This document shows, in pieces, positions 34,564 through 43,106 of a DNA stretch of 61,916 nucleotides (positions are counted from its first letter, which is position 1; each line of letters starts with the position of its first letter). The stretch is taken from contig JBHIVA010000007.1 in assembly GCA_042138015.1 (NCBI GenBank), positions 1 through 61,916 on the forward strand, in the 5' to 3' direction. The notes below the pieces were generated by a model that saw nothing but the letters and a program-made list of their open reading frames with translations, had not been told where the DNA came from and made no database searches. Source of the stretch: TH1177 sp042138015. Its GTDB lineage: Archaea; Thermoproteota; Nitrososphaeria; Nitrososphaerales; Nitrososphaeraceae. The position numbers and the translations under genes are program-made.

Positions 34564-34965
34564 TTATCTTAGAATTGTTTGTAATTTATTAACTAAATTA
34601 GCCATGCTTACAGGTTTACTTATAAAATCTAAGACATCTACAGAAGGAATGACTTTGCTAAATTCTTCTCTATTTATTTCAAAAGCAGTTATAAATACTA
34701 CCTTCATTTCCGGATTATTTTCTTTAATCCTACGAAATAACTCAAATCCATTAATCTTGGGCATTCTTATATCAGTAAGTACGAGATCATAGTAGTCGAT
34801 AGGTTTGTTTCTTATCGAACTCAACGCATCCTCTGCATCCATGAATGTATCCACTTGGAACCTGTTTTTGGATTCCAGACCTCTCTTAATGATTGACAAA
34901 ATGTCCTTTTCGTCGTCGACAACCATTATTCTTGGTGGAATGTTCCTACTATTGGTGACACTCAC
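34564..34965 (-). CDS. Stand-alone receiver (CheY-like response regulator)
   Basis: A 133-aa receiver domain without an output domain. The fold positions are intact: acidic pair in VVDDEKDIL (residues 15-23), phospho-acceptor Asp65 in LVLTDIRMP, Thr93 in VFITAFE and Lys117 in FISKPVS. The first ten residues (MSVTNSRNIP) are a short tail. No histidine kinase gene is close, so it is an orphan; it would be phosphorylated by a distant kinase. Its start region abuts the divergent pentapeptide-repeat gene at 34996. Confidence 0.92.
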   Translation of the reverse strand: MSVTNSRNIPPRIMVVDDEKDILSIIKRGLESKNRFQVDTFMDAEDALSSIRNKPIDYYDLVLTDIRMPKINGFELFRRIKENNPEMKVVFITAFEINREEFSKVIPSVDVLDFISKPVSMANLVNKLQTILR

Positions 34966-34995
34966 GATTATCTTAACAATATTATCCCACTAAAA

Positions 34996-35568
34996 ATGTT
35001 ATCTATTGTATCCTGCATCTTTACAACATTAAAAACATACGAGTCGATGTATTATAATAAATTACACCCAGTATTTAGGGCATTTATGAACCTTAACGAA
35101 ATTGCGCTGGAACTTCTTTGTAATGAAAAAATAGGAGAATTTAACGAGTTTCGATTAAGAAATATAATATTTAGGCCTAATCTCTCAGGTAAAAATTTTT
35201 CTAATAAAGATCTATCAAATGCATTTTTAAATGGAGCAATTTGTATCAAAACCGATTTTAGTAAGAGTGACCTCACAAAAACGAATTTAGTACAGGCTGA
35301 ATTGAATGAGTCTGATTTTGAATTTGCTGATTTAACCCAAGCATTATTTATGTACGCTGATATGAAAAATTGTAGAATAACAAATTGTACTCTGAAACAA
35401 ACGAATTTTATGTGGACAGATCTTCAAGGGTCTGACTTAAGAAGTAGTACTTTAGAAGACACCATTTTTATAGCATCTTACCTTAATAATGCTAAATTGG
35501 ATAATCTGAATAAAGAAAAAGCCTTCACAAAGTATGCTAAACTGGATAATACAGTTTGGACTACATAA
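34996..35568 (+). CDS. Pentapeptide-repeat protein
   Basis: A 190-aa protein. After a 50-residue N-terminus come about 20 A(D/N)LxX-type pentapeptides: SNKDLSNAFLNGAICIKTDF, LTKTNLVQAELNESDFEF, ADLTQALFMYADM, NFMWTDLQGSDLRSSTLEDTIF. These stack into a right-handed quadrilateral beta helix. The function is unknown; related proteins bind DNA gyrase or act as scaffolds. An ATG at 35047 is an alternative start and would remove a slightly hydrophobic leader. It diverges from the receiver gene by 30 bases. Confidence 0.88.
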   Translation: MLSIVSCIFTTLKTYESMYYNKLHPVFRAFMNLNEIALELLCNEKIGEFNEFRLRNIIFRPNLSGKNFSNKDLSNAFLNGAICIKTDFSKSDLTKTNLVQAELNESDFEFADLTQALFMYADMKNCRITNCTLKQTNFMWTDLQGSDLRSSTLEDTIFIASYLNNAKLDNLNKEKAFTKYAKLDNTVWTT

Positions 35569-35831
35569 TAATCGGAATATGAGATGAGATAATTTCCTGA
35601 ATAATAGTTGAAAGAATTCATGTTGCTTATACGTAACTAATTATAAGATTCGATAACGTTTTACCATCAATTATTAAATTTTATTGAAACGCTTCGTATG
35701 AAAAATATAACTGGAAACTGGTTATAACATGAAAAAGCAAAATCAGAAAATTAATTTAATTATATACCTCAAACGAAATCCTATCGCGTTCAATAACGGA
35801 ATGTTTTTTATAAGGTTTGATAAGTTTTGAG
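35569..35831. other. Intergenic region before apt
   Basis: About 260 bases without a gene. The only signal is a TATA-like tttttataagg at 35803-35813, about 24 bases before the chosen apt start. No tRNA or repeat recognised. Confidence 0.4.
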
Positions 35832-36374
35832 ATGGTGGATATCAATAAGTTAAACTTCAAATCGTTGATTAAGAGCTATCAAGATTTTCCGAAGGAAGGT
35901 GTGGTTTTTAGAGATATAAATCCATTATTTAGAAATTCCCAAGCGATCAATGAAATTTCTAAAGAGTTCATAAAAAAAGATGAATCTCAATATATAGACC
36001 TTATAGTTGGAATAGAATCAAGAGGGTTCACAATTGCTTCGTTACTTGCGGGTAATTTTAATAAAGGGATAGTACTAGTTAGAAAAGCAGGAAAACTTCC
36101 TGGAGACACTTTAAAAAAAAGTTATGAAATTGAATATGGAAGTTCTACAATTGAAATTCAAAAAGATGCAATAGGTAAAAATCAGAGAGTTTTAGTCGCG
36201 GATGATTTGATAGCCACCGGAGGTACAGCCATAGCCACTGCTGAACTAATTCAAGAACTTGGTGGCGTGATATTCGGATTTGCCTTCATAATAGATTTGG
36301 TACATCTTGGTGGATCGAATAAACTAAGAAATAAAGGGTATAAAGTAAATTCATTGGTGGAATATGATGAATAA
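35832..36374 (+). CDS. apt: Adenine phosphoribosyltransferase
   Basis: Type I phosphoribosyltransferase of 180 aa that salvages adenine to AMP. It shows YQDFPKEGVVFRDINPLF (near 15-32), IVGIESRGF, GIVLVRKAGKLPGDTL, and the PRPP-binding loop RVLVADDLIATGGTAIATAELI (near 122-143). ATG 35832 was chosen because a TTG 15 bases upstream adds non-conserved residues and the ATG lies about 24 bases from a TATA element. It overlaps mtnP by 11 bases. Adenine produced by methylthioadenosine phosphorolysis is the natural substrate, so apt-mtnP forms a logical salvage unit. Confidence 0.94.
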   Translation: MVDINKLNFKSLIKSYQDFPKEGVVFRDINPLFRNSQAINEISKEFIKKDESQYIDLIVGIESRGFTIASLLAGNFNKGIVLVRKAGKLPGDTLKKSYEIEYGSSTIEIQKDAIGKNQRVLVADDLIATGGTAIATAELIQELGGVIFGFAFIIDLVHLGGSNKLRNKGYKVNSLVEYDE

Positions 36375-37176
36375 AAAAGAAACAGAAGACATTTCAATAG
36401 GTATGATAGGCGGTACAGGAATTTATGATCCCGATATATTTGAGATAAAAGAGGAAAGAAAAATCTTTACACCATATGGAGAACCTTCTGATAAAATAAC
36501 AATAGGTAACTTAGATGGAAAGAACATCGCTTTTATATCTCGCCATGGAAAAGGCCATAGATTACCACCACATAAAATAAATTTTCGTGCTAACATTTGG
36601 GCACTAAAAGAGTTAGGAGTAAAAAAAATTTTAGCCCCTTCTGCTGTAGGAAGTTTAAAGGTAAAGTTTAAGCCAGGAAATATAGTATTACCTGATCAAT
36701 ATATAGATTTTACAAAGAATAGAGAATATTCCTTTTATGATGGTGGGATTGTTTGCCATATATCTCAGGCTGAACCTTTTTGTCCGAATTTACGAGAGAT
36801 CGCTTCCGCAGGACTTGAAAATTTGAGCTTTAATTATCACAACAAAGGTACATATACTTGTATCGAAGGTCCTCGCTTTTCAACTATAGCAGAATCAAAT
36901 TATTATAGAAGAGTGTTAAATGCCGATATCATAGGAATGACATTGGTTCCTGAATGTATCCTAGCTAGAGAAATGGAAATGTGTTATCTGCCAATCTCTA
37001 CAATAACTGATTATGATGTGTGGTCAAAAGTTCATGTCAATTCTAAAGACATAATAGAAACTTTAAATAAAAATGTGAAAAAAATTAGGAAACTATTATT
37101 GAATATTATTCCAAAAATATCAGAAGAGCAGAATAGTTGCGATTGTGGACATGCTCAAAAAAATGCATTGATTTAA
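36364..37176 (+). CDS. mtnP: S-methyl-5'-thioadenosine phosphorylase
   Basis: A 270-aa PNP-family enzyme that splits MTA into adenine and methylthioribose-1-phosphate. It shows IGMIGGTGIYDP near 13-24, ISRHGKGHRLPPHKINFRAN (phosphate/substrate region near 60-79), APSAVGSL, TYTCIEGPRFST and ITDYDVW (near 215-221). The ISRHGKGH and EGPRFST blocks are typical of MTAP. It is preceded directly by apt, overlapping by 11 bases. Two ATGs in a row (36364 and 36367) are both possible starts. Functional partner mtnA is at 29772. Confidence 0.94.
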   Translation: MMNKKETEDISIGMIGGTGIYDPDIFEIKEERKIFTPYGEPSDKITIGNLDGKNIAFISRHGKGHRLPPHKINFRANIWALKELGVKKILAPSAVGSLKVKFKPGNIVLPDQYIDFTKNREYSFYDGGIVCHISQAEPFCPNLREIASAGLENLSFNYHNKGTYTCIEGPRFSTIAESNYYRRVLNADIIGMTLVPECILAREMEMCYLPISTITDYDVWSKVHVNSKDIIETLNKNVKKIRKLLLNIIPKISEEQNSCDCGHAQKNALI

Positions 37177-37422
37177 GATATTCTTTTAAAAAACTAGAAG
37201 ATTAAATGAATTTAAACTTAATGTGTTACATTTACTCATATATATGTAATAATTCAATTTATTGAATCTATGTAAAATGTGTTTTAACGGCCATTCAGTT
37301 AACGATGAAGCCATATGAACAACCAGAGCAAACATCTAGTAAGCACAATAATACTCAGTTTATTTTCCCATTAACGCTTGGATAGCTTACCTTGTCATTA
37401 TAACGAAATTTTAATATTAATA

Positions 37423-37722
37423 TTAGTCAGGCTTAAGAATTTTTTCTGGAAGGATAACATCACCTTCTATCAACTTTCTTTGAACTGTTAACAGTAATTC
37501 ATCCGGATCCATATTCATCTTTTTTATTTTTGAAATAGCTAAATTTGATATTTTAATGCTAACATTGTGTCCACCTATTCTTCCAAAAGCTATAGAAGTA
37601 AATTTAATATATTCATTATTAATTACAAAATATCCTTGAATTTTACTTGCTACACTCCCTCCAGACGACTTTGTAATAAAAACTTCTACTTTTAAATCTT
37701 CTTTATCTCTAAAATAACTCAT
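37423..37722 (-). CDS. Small protein of unknown function
   Basis: A 99-aa protein with a beta-rich look: LKVEVFITKSSGGSVASKIQGYFVI, NVSIKISNLAISKIKKMNMDPDELLLTVQRKLIEGDVILPEKI. No motif recognised. It overlaps the upstream gene (37719-38162) by 4 bases and is the last of a three-gene leftward unit starting at 38522. Probably works with these neighbours. Confidence 0.6.
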   Translation of the reverse strand: MSYFRDKEDLKVEVFITKSSGGSVASKIQGYFVINNEYIKFTSIAFGRIGGHNVSIKISNLAISKIKKMNMDPDELLLTVQRKLIEGDVILPEKILKPD

Positions 37723-38162
37723 CTTTTATTGATCTCTTTAGAAATTTCTACTGTTTTATTGATATATTCTTCTACTAGGAAGCTCCACCAATTTTTATTG
37801 GAAATTTTGTAATCCTTTACGTCTATTTCGATTAAGGTTTCGTCATCTGTATCAACAAATGATAGTTTGCCTTCTTTTATAATTTTAATAAGCTTCCATC
37901 TATCTTTTCCCATCCTATTTTTATTTATCGCAACACACCATTTTTCATTTTTATCAATTTTTGGCATTCCTATGTAATCTACAATATCTAAAATTCCTAA
38001 TCGTTTTTCTTCACAAAATAATTCCTTGGTAACAACACTTCGCCAGATATCGATAGCGCCTATCGTTTTACTTTCTTCATTTAGGTTGATAACACCAAAG
38101 TAAACAATTTTATCTTTATCAATTGAATTTTGTATACTCATATAACCCCTAAATAATCTCAA
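37719..38162 (-). CDS. Protein of unknown function, middle gene of three
   Basis: A 147-aa basic protein, unassigned. It shows alternating strands and loops (KIVYFGVINLNEESKTIGAIDIW, NEKWCVAINKNRMGKDRWKLIKIIKEGKLSF, DDETLIEIDVKDYKI) that could form a small beta barrel or RNA-binding fold; this is only an impression. It starts 3 bases after the stop of the winged-helix gene at 38166 and overlaps the 99-aa gene by 4 bases, so translation is coupled on both sides. Confidence 0.6.
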   Translation of the reverse strand: MRLFRGYMSIQNSIDKDKIVYFGVINLNEESKTIGAIDIWRSVVTKELFCEEKRLGILDIVDYIGMPKIDKNEKWCVAINKNRMGKDRWKLIKIIKEGKLSFVDTDDETLIEIDVKDYKISNKNWWSFLVEEYINKTVEISKEINKR

Positions 38163-38165
38163 TCG

Positions 38166-38522
38166 TTATTTAGTTCTTACACTATCGTAATGTTTTTCTA
38201 AAATCAATCCTAAATTATCTATTATCTTATTTTTTTTGAATTCAATTTTTTTTTCAAGACAGAGTCTCTTATATCTATTAGTGACAACGAATCGTGGATG
38301 AAAAGATTCGTAAAGATTATTTGAGTATTCTAATAAAATACCCTTAGCTATTAAAGATAAAATAATTTTATTACAATTATCTAAAGAGTAATTAAAATGA
38401 GAAGATATTTCTTCCAGATTTTTTTTTCCTTCAAAAATAATCAAAAGGAAAACTTCTGTTTCCTGACCACTTAATTCGAGATTTTCCTTTAAGAGTAAGA
38501 AAAGATTTTTTTTATCTTCCAT
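38166..38522 (-). CDS. Winged-helix-like transcription regulator candidate
   Basis: A 118-aa protein. Residues 15-60 have a helix-turn-helix layout (LSGQETEVFLLIIFEGKKNLEEISSHFNYSLDNCNKIILSLIAKGILLEY) with a following wing strand (NNLYESFHPRFVVTN), resembling TrmB/MarR-type DNA-binding domains of archaea. The C-terminal 40 residues are basic and helical. It opens a tightly spaced three-gene leftward unit, so it may control its own neighbours. DNA target unknown; no other regulator hallmark. Confidence 0.65.
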   Translation of the reverse strand: MEDKKNLFLLLKENLELSGQETEVFLLIIFEGKKNLEEISSHFNYSLDNCNKIILSLIAKGILLEYSNNLYESFHPRFVVTNRYKRLCLEKKIEFKKNKIIDNLGLILEKHYDSVRTK

Positions 38523-38582
38523 TCAATAATTTTAAAGACTGTCAATTAATATTAACTTAAGTCTAAATAGAATATCGAGATA

Positions 38583-39020
38583 TCATAAAGAAATATTTTG
38601 ATTTATGAAATTAAATGCTTGACGCAAAATATTTCTTGAATTTTCATAGGTAATGATATTTAATGCCAATGAATAACTTTCCCATATGTATCCAATATGT
38701 TCTTTCGAGAGATCAACATCCCATTTAGAGGTCTTCGCTAAGAAATATATTACCTCCTTCGATACCAAAAAATTCTTGCGTTTATAATAGTAGAAAACAT
38801 CTTTTCTAAAATCAAAATTTAGATCTATATCAACAATTCCTGTTTCTTCTTTTATTTCCCTAGCAATAGTTTCCTTCTCTGTTTCATTTTTCTCCTTATT
38901 TCCTTTAGGAAAATCCCAATGTCCGGAATTGTAATGCAATAATAAGAAAAAAGGGTTTTTATCTTTTGAATTGAACAATACTGCACCTATTGATAATTCT
39001 TTAATAATTGATCTATTCAA
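38583..39020 (-). CDS. Nudix hydrolase
   Basis: A 145-aa Nudix protein. The Nudix box GNKEKNETEKETIAREIKEETGI (near 40-62) has the full Gx5Ex7REUxEExGU pattern; the preceding HWDFPKG is typical of small Ap4A-type hydrolases. It is similar in layout to the Nudix at 17199 (WGFPQGH there, WDFPKGN here), so the two are probably paralogues. Short leader from ATG 39020. On the same strand as the unknown three-gene unit, 60 bases upstream of it, and separated from the cis-prenyltransferase by a small ORF. Confidence 0.87.
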   Translation of the reverse strand: MNRSIIKELSIGAVLFNSKDKNPFFLLLHYNSGHWDFPKGNKEKNETEKETIAREIKEETGIVDIDLNFDFRKDVFYYYKRKNFLVSKEVIYFLAKTSKWDVDLSKEHIGYIWESYSLALNIITYENSRNILRQAFNFINQNISL

Positions 39021-39034
39021 TTGGTTAATATACC

Positions 39035-39193
39035 TTAAGTTATTGCATTGGAATCTAAATTAGCAGGTATCGATGAATTAGTTTCATAAATAGATGGCAT
39101 ATAATCATGGATATCCAACCATTCATCCAAATTCATAAAATAAGTACAAAACCACTTCTTATTATTTGAATCATAAAAACCATGGTCATACAT
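39035..39193 (-). CDS. Possible small protein (52 aa)
   Basis: An uninterrupted 52-codon ORF from ATG 39193 to TAA 39035-39037, fitting the gap between the cis-prenyltransferase and the Nudix gene. It is aromatic and Asp-rich (DHGFYDSNNKKWFC, MNLDEWLDIHDYMPS) and not like random AT-rich translation. No family known. It could be the tail of a larger lost gene or a real micro-protein. No ribosome-binding site is obvious. Confidence 0.4.
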   Translation of the reverse strand: MYDHGFYDSNNKKWFCTYFMNLDEWLDIHDYMPSIYETNSSIPANLDSNAIT

Positions 39194-39231
39194 TTATAGA
39201 AGAAACCTCTAAGTTTTATTTTAACTTTCCC

Positions 39232-40041
39232 TCATTTTCCAAATCTTCTTACGCGATTTTGATATGTCCTTATTGCTTTCATAAAATCGATCTTTTTGAA
39301 TTCAGGCCAGAAAATATCCATGAAAATTAGTTCGCTATATGCACCCTGCCACAGAAGAAACCCGCTTAACCTTTTTTCCCCTGATGTTCTTAATATTAAG
39401 TCAGGACAAGGTTGTGGTAAATGAGAAGTATAGAGAAATGACTCTATAGTTTTTTCATTAATATCTTCTACATTAAGTTTTCCTGAAATGACCATAAAAC
39501 TTATTTTTTTTATGGCGTCCACTAGTTCTTTTTGTCCTCCATATGCAACGGCAATATTTAAGAACATAGAATTGTAAGAGATCGTTTCTTCTTCCAAAAC
39601 TTTTAATATTTTTTGAAGATCTAGTGGTAGTAGTTCTACATTTCCTATAGCTTTGATTCGCATTTGTTTTTCATGAATCCTAGAATCATCTCTCAGTTTA
39701 CATAGTTTTCCGTGCAATAATGTGTAGATATTAGTAAGTTCATCATCTTGTCTTTCTAAATTTTCATTAGAGAGAACGTAGACAGTAGTGATTTTGATAT
39801 CAAGATCATAAATCCAATTCAATAAATCTTCTGCCTTCTCTGCACCTTCAAAATGTCCTTTATCTATTCTAAAAAGCCTATATTTTGCCCATCTCCTATT
39901 ACCATCTAGAATTATAGCGATATGTCTAGGTAGAGGATCTTTAGTGATTTGCGATTCTAACCAACGTTCAAAAATTTTATGAAAACCAGTTAATTTAAAT
40001 AGTAATTCAAAAATATTTTTATAAGAATAGATCAATTTCAT
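39232..40041 (-). CDS. uppS: cis-Prenyltransferase (undecaprenyl/polyprenyl diphosphate synthase)
   Basis: A 269-aa Z-type prenyltransferase that elongates farnesyl or geranylgeranyl diphosphate to a long polyprenyl diphosphate, the carrier lipid for surface glycans in archaea. It shows IAIILDGNRRWAKYRL (Asp and Arg-Arg-Trp block near 42-57), KGHFEGAEKAEDLLNW, TVYVLSNENLERQDDEL and a C-terminal DLILRTSGEKRLSGFLLWQGAYSELIF, all standard. The ATG at 40041 is the first start. Divergent-side neighbour is an unrelated DUF373 membrane protein 57 bases upstream on the same strand. Confidence 0.93.
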   Translation of the reverse strand: MKLIYSYKNIFELLFKLTGFHKIFERWLESQITKDPLPRHIAIILDGNRRWAKYRLFRIDKGHFEGAEKAEDLLNWIYDLDIKITTVYVLSNENLERQDDELTNIYTLLHGKLCKLRDDSRIHEKQMRIKAIGNVELLPLDLQKILKVLEEETISYNSMFLNIAVAYGGQKELVDAIKKISFMVISGKLNVEDINEKTIESFLYTSHLPQPCPDLILRTSGEKRLSGFLLWQGAYSELIFMDIFWPEFKKIDFMKAIRTYQNRVRRFGK

Positions 40042-40098
40042 TTATAATAATTCGTTCATTATCAAAATAATTATTGCTTATTTATTTTATAGGGTTTG

Positions 40099-41262
40099 TC
40101 AAGATTTTAGCGATTCTCCTCCTTTGCGGTTTCTATAATATTGATAGAGAAATGTTGCTACTATCAATGTTATCGCTAGTCCTATTAATAATGATGAAAT
40201 TAAGTTAAATGGACTTGTTCCTTCAGTCAGAACTGATGTGAATTGTAATATTGGATAATATAATAAAATCAAGATAACAATCCGTAAAATATCAGACATT
40301 GTTTTTATGCTTCCTTTAAACCAGTTACTAAGTAAGGTACCTGACATAATAGTACCAATTCCGATCCACATTAAAAGAATAGTTCCTTTCATAAAACTTC
40401 CAACAACTTCCTTATTCGTAATTATTTCAAACGTTTTTGTATTTTCGCTAATTATCCCTTCGGGAATTTGTGATAATCCATTAAATATAGAGACAAGAAT
40501 TATGAGAATTCCTGCAACTATAGAAAATATTCGGATAAAACTAGTAGGATTCGGTTTTCCTAATGAACCTATTGACTTGTCGATGTCAAATGCTCTAATT
40601 ATAAATGCACAACCTAATATAATTAACACAAATGCTATGGCTTCACGAGTTAATCCAAAAATTGTTGCTATGGCGCTAGAAACTAATAGAGCTCCCGGAA
40701 GCCCTAAAAAAAATCTTGAATACCTAGGATCATATACTAACATCTTTATATATCTAGCAAAGACTGCATATGAGTATTCTACACTTCTACTATGTCTAAT
40801 TACTACTCTATGAATTGAGATCACAGGTATTAGTGACTGAATTACTGGAATAACGGTTTCATCATCCTCACCATCGGATACGATTACAGAAGCATCAGCT
40901 TTAAATGCATCTACTATAAACTGAATTTCAGAACTTATTTTTTCATCTCCCTCTATTCCTCTATTGTATTTACCAGCCACCAAAGCTACTTCAGCATCAT
41001 AACCTCTTTTAAGTAAGTCTTCATAATTCTTAATTGCAGCAAAAATTGTATTGGCATCTGAGTCTTCAGGATCTTCAATTGCTAATCTAGTTCCAGCATT
41101 TATGCATGGGTCTCTTCCAATAACAGGAGTTTCTATCCCTCCTTTTGAGCCTATATCATCATCTCTATCTATACATAAAACAAGGATCCTTTCATATTTT
41201 TTACTTTCCTTCGCTAGCAAATTTCCTCTCAATAAATTATTATAATTATTATCTTTTGACAA
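40099..41262 (-). CDS. DUF373 family membrane protein
   Basis: A 387-aa archaeal DUF373 protein. The N-terminal 180 residues are a soluble domain (RILVLCIDRDDDIGSKGGIETPVIGRDPCINAG, ADASVIVSDGEDDETVIPVIQSL, RVVIRHSRSVE), followed by five or six transmembrane segments (FFLGLPGALLVSSAIATIFGL, AIAFVLIILGCAFIIRAF, FIRIFSIVAGILIILVSIF, FMKGTILLMWIGIGTIMSG, ISSLLIGLAITLIVATFLYQYY). The function is unknown; the acidic DDD/DGEDDE clusters suggest metal or nucleotide binding. Found in most archaea. Confidence 0.88.
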   Translation of the reverse strand: MSKDNNYNNLLRGNLLAKESKKYERILVLCIDRDDDIGSKGGIETPVIGRDPCINAGTRLAIEDPEDSDANTIFAAIKNYEDLLKRGYDAEVALVAGKYNRGIEGDEKISSEIQFIVDAFKADASVIVSDGEDDETVIPVIQSLIPVISIHRVVIRHSRSVEYSYAVFARYIKMLVYDPRYSRFFLGLPGALLVSSAIATIFGLTREAIAFVLIILGCAFIIRAFDIDKSIGSLGKPNPTSFIRIFSIVAGILIILVSIFNGLSQIPEGIISENTKTFEIITNKEVVGSFMKGTILLMWIGIGTIMSGTLLSNWFKGSIKTMSDILRIVILILLYYPILQFTSVLTEGTSPFNLISSLLIGLAITLIVATFLYQYYRNRKGGESLKS

Positions 41263-43106
41263 AAGAGGACCCTACAATAAATTCTTATCTCACATTAATT
41301 AATTTAACTAAGAGCTGCAATTGTATTCCAGAACAAAGTTTTGAACAATATAATTAACTAGATTATTGAACTCTGATTGATATTAAGTATACTGATTCGA
41401 AGTAAATTATTGATTCTTTGGAAGATAATTAGAGTAATTATAAAAGCAAGATTGATAAATAGTTTATATATAAAATTATCCTTTCTATAGTAAACGTTAT
41501 ACTAAAAACTATATCAAGTACCCATTTCTCTAAAAAAATTGGTCTATCAATTTTATAATTGAAGATTCCCACCATTTTAATGCATATCGAGTTAATTTAT
41601 TAGAAATTATCGCACAGAGATATGGTAAAAACTAAATAAATTTGTAAATGCAAATTCGGATTCAAATTAAATCCTTTCCTCTTCATTACAACAGCGTAAC
41701 TTTGTTCTTAGGAAAAATAAATAAATATAAAATATATGATAATGATAGGTTAGACATTTGGAATGGAATATATCCTATTTTATGCTATTAACTTTAAAGG
41801 ATATAAAATATACGAGAATTTTCTTTAAAAAAGGGATATTTAAAACAGATTGAACATATACATTGATTGAATTATACCCTTTATTATTAAACAATTGTAA
41901 TAATACCTCCAAGTATTAATTTCTTAAGATTAAAAATAGATTAAATGTTTTTATTAATAAGCCCTGAAATATTCTGAACCTACCAAACACAAGAGACTAC
42001 GAACGTTAACAATAACAGAAATGATTATTCAAATTTGCAATTAACACTTCTACTTTTACCTAACATTGAATCGGTGCTTAATTATGTACTCGGATTTATA
42101 TAATTAAGAAAAAAATATAGGTTATTGTTATCGAATAATAAAGGTTTCTCCGATTAATTAGTATAAAAATACTATTTATTTAAACATTGATTAACATATC
42201 TATAATTATCCTTTTTTGGCATATTATCAATAGATGAAATTAGATTTTTACATTAGAATTATTTTCATCTCTGTTTTATCCTATTTACGTATCCAACTAA
42301 TGTACATATTCAAATTTATTGTATCATTAGATACAAGTTGTTAGAAAATCAACATTTTAAAATTAGAAATAGGATTTTAATAGATAAGAAAATATGATAT
42401 TTTATTATTTTTTATCTTTATATAAAAAATCTTTATTAGCCTATGATCGTTATTCAAGAGTCAAATACAATTATATTCTCACATTATATGATGATCCATA
42501 AATAACTTATTATCAGCTCTTCTTCTCATATTGACTAAAGCTCATTTCATCTCTAATTCAATCATGAAATGCTGATTTATTGAATTGAAATATTAATTAT
42601 GTCACACCTAAATAGATATATAGAATATTACTAGACAACAATAACGAGACTAAAAAGTATAGTAGATTTACTCTAATAGAATAAAGTCATTGGGTTACTC
42701 AATAAGTGACTATTAAACAAGTCTAATGGTGTATTCATTAAATGAAATCGTTATTCTAGTAGAGTTTCTGATAAAATAAAATACCCGTTACATCTTTTTG
42801 GTTACCAATTTTTGAAAGGAGAATTTTTTGATTTCTCACTTAAGGTTGAAAGATATTATTCACTCAAAGTATTAATGGATGAGTTTTTAATGCTTATTGT
42901 TGCAGTTGATTTGAAAGAATAGGTAAGAATCGAAATTCCAATACTAGAGGATGATAGAAGTAGCTCAATATTATGAATGATTTAATATTGAAGATAATTA
43001 TATAATAAACTAATTATATAATAAACGAAAATTCAATCTCACTTTTTAACATTTAATAGTGTGTTTTTAGTGTATACATAAATAATAACAAATTATAATT
43101 GGACTT
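41263..43106. other. 1.8 kb AT-rich region without a recognisable gene
   Basis: No ORF of convincing length or composition on either strand, and visibly poorer in G and C than the neighbouring coding DNA. No tRNA, GC-rich structured RNA, TIR or IS end was found. The one clear repeat is a 16-base perfect tandem pair (42995-43026). A fragment near 42810-42920 reads FFDFSLKVERYYSLKVLMDEF in one frame before a stop and could be a dead gene remnant; it is not recognised. Confidence 0.6.
42995..43026. repeat. Tandem 16-bp repeat
   Basis: The unit taattatataataaac occurs twice in direct succession (42995-43010 and 43011-43026). It is about 75 bases from the stop of wecB. Possibly a replication slippage product or a protein-binding site; only two units, so not a CRISPR. 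Confidence 0.8.

Noticed and set aside
35569..35831. Guide RNA before apt
   Set aside because: A GATGAG and CTGA are close together near 35584-35600, but no second box pair exists and spacing is too short.
40307..40813. 168-codon ORF antisense to the DUF373 gene
   Set aside because: Long, but it mirrors transmembrane-coding DNA of a well-formed family gene on the other strand and has no independent motif.
42995..43026. Short direct repeats as a CRISPR
   Set aside because: Only two adjacent units, no spacers, no cas genes in the window.
41263..43106. Replication origin in the AT-rich gap
   Set aside because: No cdc6/orc1 gene or recognisable origin recognition boxes nearby; AT-richness alone is not enough.
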